Part shown: positions 61,373 through 64,000 of the stretch, piece by piece
Layout of the letters: the number at the start of each line of letters is the position of its first letter
Position numbering within the stretch: the stretch's first letter is position 1
NCBI RefSeq assembly: GCF_045290345.1
Contig: NZ_CP155447.1
Coordinates: 4,154,001-4,218,000 of the forward strand
Origin: Singulisphaera sp045290345
GTDB lineage: Bacteria; Planctomycetota; Planctomycetia; Isosphaerales; Isosphaeraceae
DNA length: 64,000 nt
Direction of reading: 5' to 3'
Position numbers and translations under genes: made by a program
The notes under the pieces: generated by a model
Told to the model about the DNA's origin: nothing
Seen by the model: the letters and a program-made list of their open reading frames with translations, nothing else
Database searches by the model: none

Positions 61373-64000
61373 TTATTCCTTCGAGATCGTCTCGTCGAGA
61401 TTAAGCAAGGCACGCGCCACGGTGGTCCAGGCCGCCAGTTCGGGGAGATTCTTGAGGTCACGGACCGCGTTGGCGTCCAGTCCGGTCACCCCGGCCGCGT
61501 CGGCTTCACCGAGGCGGAACCGCTCGCGTTGTTGATGATAGAAGCGAGTGAGCGTGGTGATCTCTTCGTCACGAGGAAGGCGAGTCAGACAGAGCCGGAA
61601 CGCGTGGCGAACGCGAGCCTGATCGTCGCTGGGTGCCTCATCAAGCACGCGCTGAGCGAGTGTGCGCGCGGCTTCGACGAAGACGGTGTCGTTGAGTAAA
61701 GTCAGTGCCTGGAGAGGGGTGTTCGACCGTTCGCGCCGGACGCAGGCTGTTTCCGAAGTTGGGGCGTCCATGATTGTGAACGACGCGTATGGTGCCGTAC
61801 GTTTTGTATACGTGTACAAACCACGACGGAATCGATCGGATCCATGGCTGGTCTTCCAGGGGACGCTTCCGTAGGCCAGCGAGGTGACCCCTTCGGGTTG
61901 AGGCGGGAAGACGCTTGGACCGCCGATCGCCGGATTGAGCAGGCCGCTGGCGGTTAGGGCGATATCTCGGACCACTTCGGCTTCGACGCGAAATCGGGGG
62001 CCACGCGCCAGCAATTCATTTTTCGGATCGCGTGCCAGTTGCGCTGGCGAAATCCGAGAATCCTGCCGGTAGGTGGCGCTTGTGACGATCAGTCGGTGCA
62101 TGGCTTTCATGCTCCAACCGCGTCGAATGAATTCGGTGGCCAGCCAGTCGAGCAACTCGGGATGGGTTGGCTTTTCCCCTCGGGTTCCAAAGTCGTCGAC
62201 GGTGGCCACGAGTCCTCGGCCGAAGTAGGTCTGCCAGACCTGGTTCACAACGACCCGTCCCACCAGCGGGTTCTCTTCCGCGACCAACCAGCGAGCCAGC
62301 CCTAGCCGGTTGCGCGGCTCATCTTTCCGAAGCGCGGGGAGCACCGATGGCATTGCGGGTTCGACAGGGTCGGTGATTTTGAGGAATTCTCCACGTTTGT
62401 GGATGTGAGTGGTCCGGACATGCTCGGGCAACCGTTCCTGCATCACCATTGTTGTTGGCTGGAGCGGGAGTGACCGCCTGAGCGCGGCGATCTGCTCGTT
62501 CTGCTTGGCCAGCTCGGGTGCAATGCTCAGGAAATGGGATTTGAGCCTCGAACGTTCCGCCTCGGTCCGCGACTCCGGGGGATGGAGGAGGATTTCCTCG
62601 ATGTCGGCAGGTACCTTCGATGCGCGGATCGGTCCGCGATCCGACGTGGCCGAGATCCGGAATCGTCCGATCGTCATTTGGTGAATCCCTTCCTGACGCA
62701 GCGTCAGCGTCAACTTGGAAGGTGAGCCATCGCCGACTTTTTCTCGGAATTCGAAGACGGCTGCGTGTGCCCGCCCAACCCCCCCCTTGACCGTCCAGCC
62801 TGTATCGGGAATACCATCCACCGCGAGGGCCGCCGGTCGATTCGGTTCGGAATAGTCTTCGCTTGCGTGCTGGATCGGGACGGGCCGGGAAGGGCCGTCA
62901 CCCTGCGCCGGTTTCGCTGCCACGAGAAGCTCCGTCAGCAGGAAGTCTCCCACCGAGAACAAGGGAGCACGCCCCGGACCGCCGTCAGGGAGGCTTGGGT
63001 CAGGAAGTACCTCCAGCCGGAGCGCGGTGATCGCACTCAGGTCGGTTGCGAGATCGACCTCATAGGTGTCCTGGTTGGGCTTATCGCCGCTGGCAAGTAC
63101 GGAGAGATCGTCAAGGATGGTGAGCGTCGCGTGGTTTCGCGACACGAGCCGCGTTGGCCGCAACGGGGTCCAGTGAACGGCTCTGACCTCCTTTTCCCAC
63201 TCCGCGATCCGCTTCTGGAGCAACTCCGAGGGTTTGTTAGCGACGACCTCCACCGAGGTCGAGTCTGGCTCCTGGGATTGGTTGGGAGTCGAGCTCCGAG
63301 ACTGGCCAGGTGATGACTTGTCGGCCACGACCCACTGCGCTTCCAGGCCGGCTTCAAGCGTGGCGATCTTGGCTTCGATTTCGCGGCGCTTGGTGGTGAT
63401 CTCCGACTCCGGCACCTCGATCTCGGGTTCGTCCGCATTATTGAAGAAGGAGAAGAATTGATAATACTCGCGCTGGGTAATCGGGTCGTACTTGTGAGTA
63501 TGACACTGGGCGCACTGAATGGTCAGGCCCAGCCAGACAGCGCCGGTCGTGGCGACTCGATCCACCAGGGAGGTGAAACGGAATTCCTCGACGTCGATGC
63601 CTCCCTCTTCGTTGATCATCGTGTTTCGGTGAAAGCCGGTGGCCACCTTTTGCGAGAGGGTGGCGTTGGGGAGGAGATCTCCTGCAATTTGCTCGACCGT
63701 GAACTGATCGAAGGGCATGTCGGCATTGATCGCTCGGATCACCCAATCACGGTAGGGCCAGATCGACCGTTCCCGATCTTTTTCGTAGCCGTTCGTGTCG
63801 GCATATCGGGCGCGGTCCAGCCATCGCCGGCCCCAGCGCTCGCCGTAATGCGGTGACTCGAGCAGACGCTCCACGAGTCTCTCATAGGCGTCCGGACGGT
63901 TGTCGGCCACGAAGTCGTCCACTTCAGCGATCGTCGGAGGGAGTCCGATCAGGTCGAGCGAGAGCCGGCGAATCAAAGTGGTGCGGCCGGCTTCCGGTGC
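61373..64000 (-). CDS. PSCyt2/PSD1 (DUF1549/DUF1553) protein, N-terminus cut by window edge
   Basis: About 875 codons are visible and the frame is open through the right edge, where it reads PEAGRTTLIRRLSLDLIGLPP, the start of the DUF1549 domain. A heme-type motif CAQCHTHKYDP and the DUF1549 core (DRARYADTNGYEKDRER) are followed by a variable middle region and the C-terminal DUF1553 domain (RLGLARWLVAEENPLVGRVV, RRGLYTYTKRTAPY, NTPLQALTLLNDTVFVEAA). The signal and any upstream cytochrome domain lie outside. It pairs with the DUF1501 gene downstream. The reaction is not established for this family. Confidence 0.9.
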   Translation of the reverse strand, partial: APEAGRTTLIRRLSLDLIGLPPTIAEVDDFVADNRPDAYERLVERLLESPHYGERWGRRWLDRARYADTNGYEKDRERSIWPYRDWVIRAINADMPFDQFTVEQIAGDLLPNATLSQKVATGFHRNTMINEEGGIDVEEFRFTSLVDRVATTGAVWLGLTIQCAQCHTHKYDPITQREYYQFFSFFNNADEPEIEVPESEITTKRREIEAKIATLEAGLEAQWVVADKSSPGQSRSSTPNQSQEPDSTSVEVVANKPSELLQKRIAEWEKEVRAVHWTPLRPTRLVSRNHATLTILDDLSVLASGDKPNQDTYEVDLATDLSAITALRLEVLPDPSLPDGGPGRAPLFSVGDFLLTELLVAAKPAQGDGPSRPVPIQHASEDYSEPNRPAALAVDGIPDTGWTVKGGVGRAHAAVFEFREKVGDGSPSKLTLTLRQEGIHQMTIGRFRISATSDRGPIRASKVPADIEEILLHPPESRTEAERSRLKSHFLSIAPELAKQNEQIAALRRSLPLQPTTMVMQERLPEHVRTTHIHKRGEFLKITDPVEPAMPSVLPALRKDEPRNRLGLARWLVAEENPLVGRVVVNQVWQTYFGRGLVATVDDFGTRGEKPTHPELLDWLATEFIRRGWSMKAMHRLIVTSATYRQDSRISPAQLARDPKNELLARGPRFRVEAEVVRDIALTASGLLNPAIGGPSVFPPQPEGVTSLAYGSVPWKTSHGSDRFRRGLYTYTKRTAPYASFTIMDAPTSETACVRRERSNTPLQALTLLNDTVFVEAARTLAQRVLDEAPSDDQARVRHAFRLCLTRLPRDEEITTLTRFYHQQRERFRLGEADAAGVTGLDANAVRDLKNLPELAAWTTVARALLNLDETISKE

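Overview
The window reads as chromosomal DNA of a planctomycete, most likely of the Isosphaeraceae (Singulisphaera/Isosphaera-like). The reasons are high G+C, a PSCyt2/PSD1 (DUF1549/DUF1553) gene paired with a Tat-exported DUF1501 gene, an LpxC-FabZ fusion, many exported multi-domain enzymes, and a PUFA-synthase-like type I polyketide synthase (PKS) locus. No rRNA, CRISPR array or prophage was seen. The genus is inference.

Layout. 0-11.9 kb (minus strand): a three-gene set that fits the D- to L-amino acid conversion pathway (enolase-superfamily N-acylamino acid racemase, M20 deacylase, GNAT acyltransferase), a two-subunit M16 peptidase, an exported metallo-beta-lactamase-fold protein, and a giant triple amidohydrolase whose signal peptide is separated from its body by a one-base frameshift. 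11.9-12.5 kb: a divergent control region with a tandem 19-bp repeat and an inverted repeat. 12.5-30.6 kb (plus strand): the most remarkable locus, an iterative PKS/fatty-acid-type assembly line. PKS1 is NMO-NMO-KS-AT-ACP-KR and is interrupted by a one-base frameshift in KR. PKS2 is KS(Cys to Ser)-AT-DH-PPTase. They are followed by a free ACP, an alpha/beta hydrolase, an SDR, two zinc-knuckle methyltransferases and a MacB/DevCA-like ABC permease and ATPase. The set resembles polyunsaturated fatty acid (pfa), heterocyst glycolipid (hgl) and enediyne-type synthases but matches none in domain order, so it probably makes and exports an unknown long-chain lipid or polyketide.

30.7-39.4 kb: two exported fusion proteins (terpenoid-cyclase-like repeat/DUF1080/esterase; TPM/HbpS), ispH, a membrane protein with a winged-helix regulator, a solitary IS200/IS605-type TnpB element with recognisable ends, and a CNNM/CBS transporter. 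39.8-45.9 kb (minus strand): three tandem identical tRNA-Val(GAC) genes, the classic rpsB-tsf-pyrH-frr set, and a PpiD-like chaperone. 46-54 kb: topA, a glutaredoxin-like gene, acpS, a PcrA-type helicase, pdxJ and dapA. 54.6-59.8 kb (plus strand): an ArsR regulator, then an outer-membrane set of ompH/skp, lpxC-fabZ, lpxA and a GnnA-like dehydrogenase. 59.9-64 kb (minus strand): the DUF1501/PSD1 pair, cut by the right edge.

Both frameshifts are single missing bases next to G runs in otherwise intact long genes. Assembly error is the first explanation to test.
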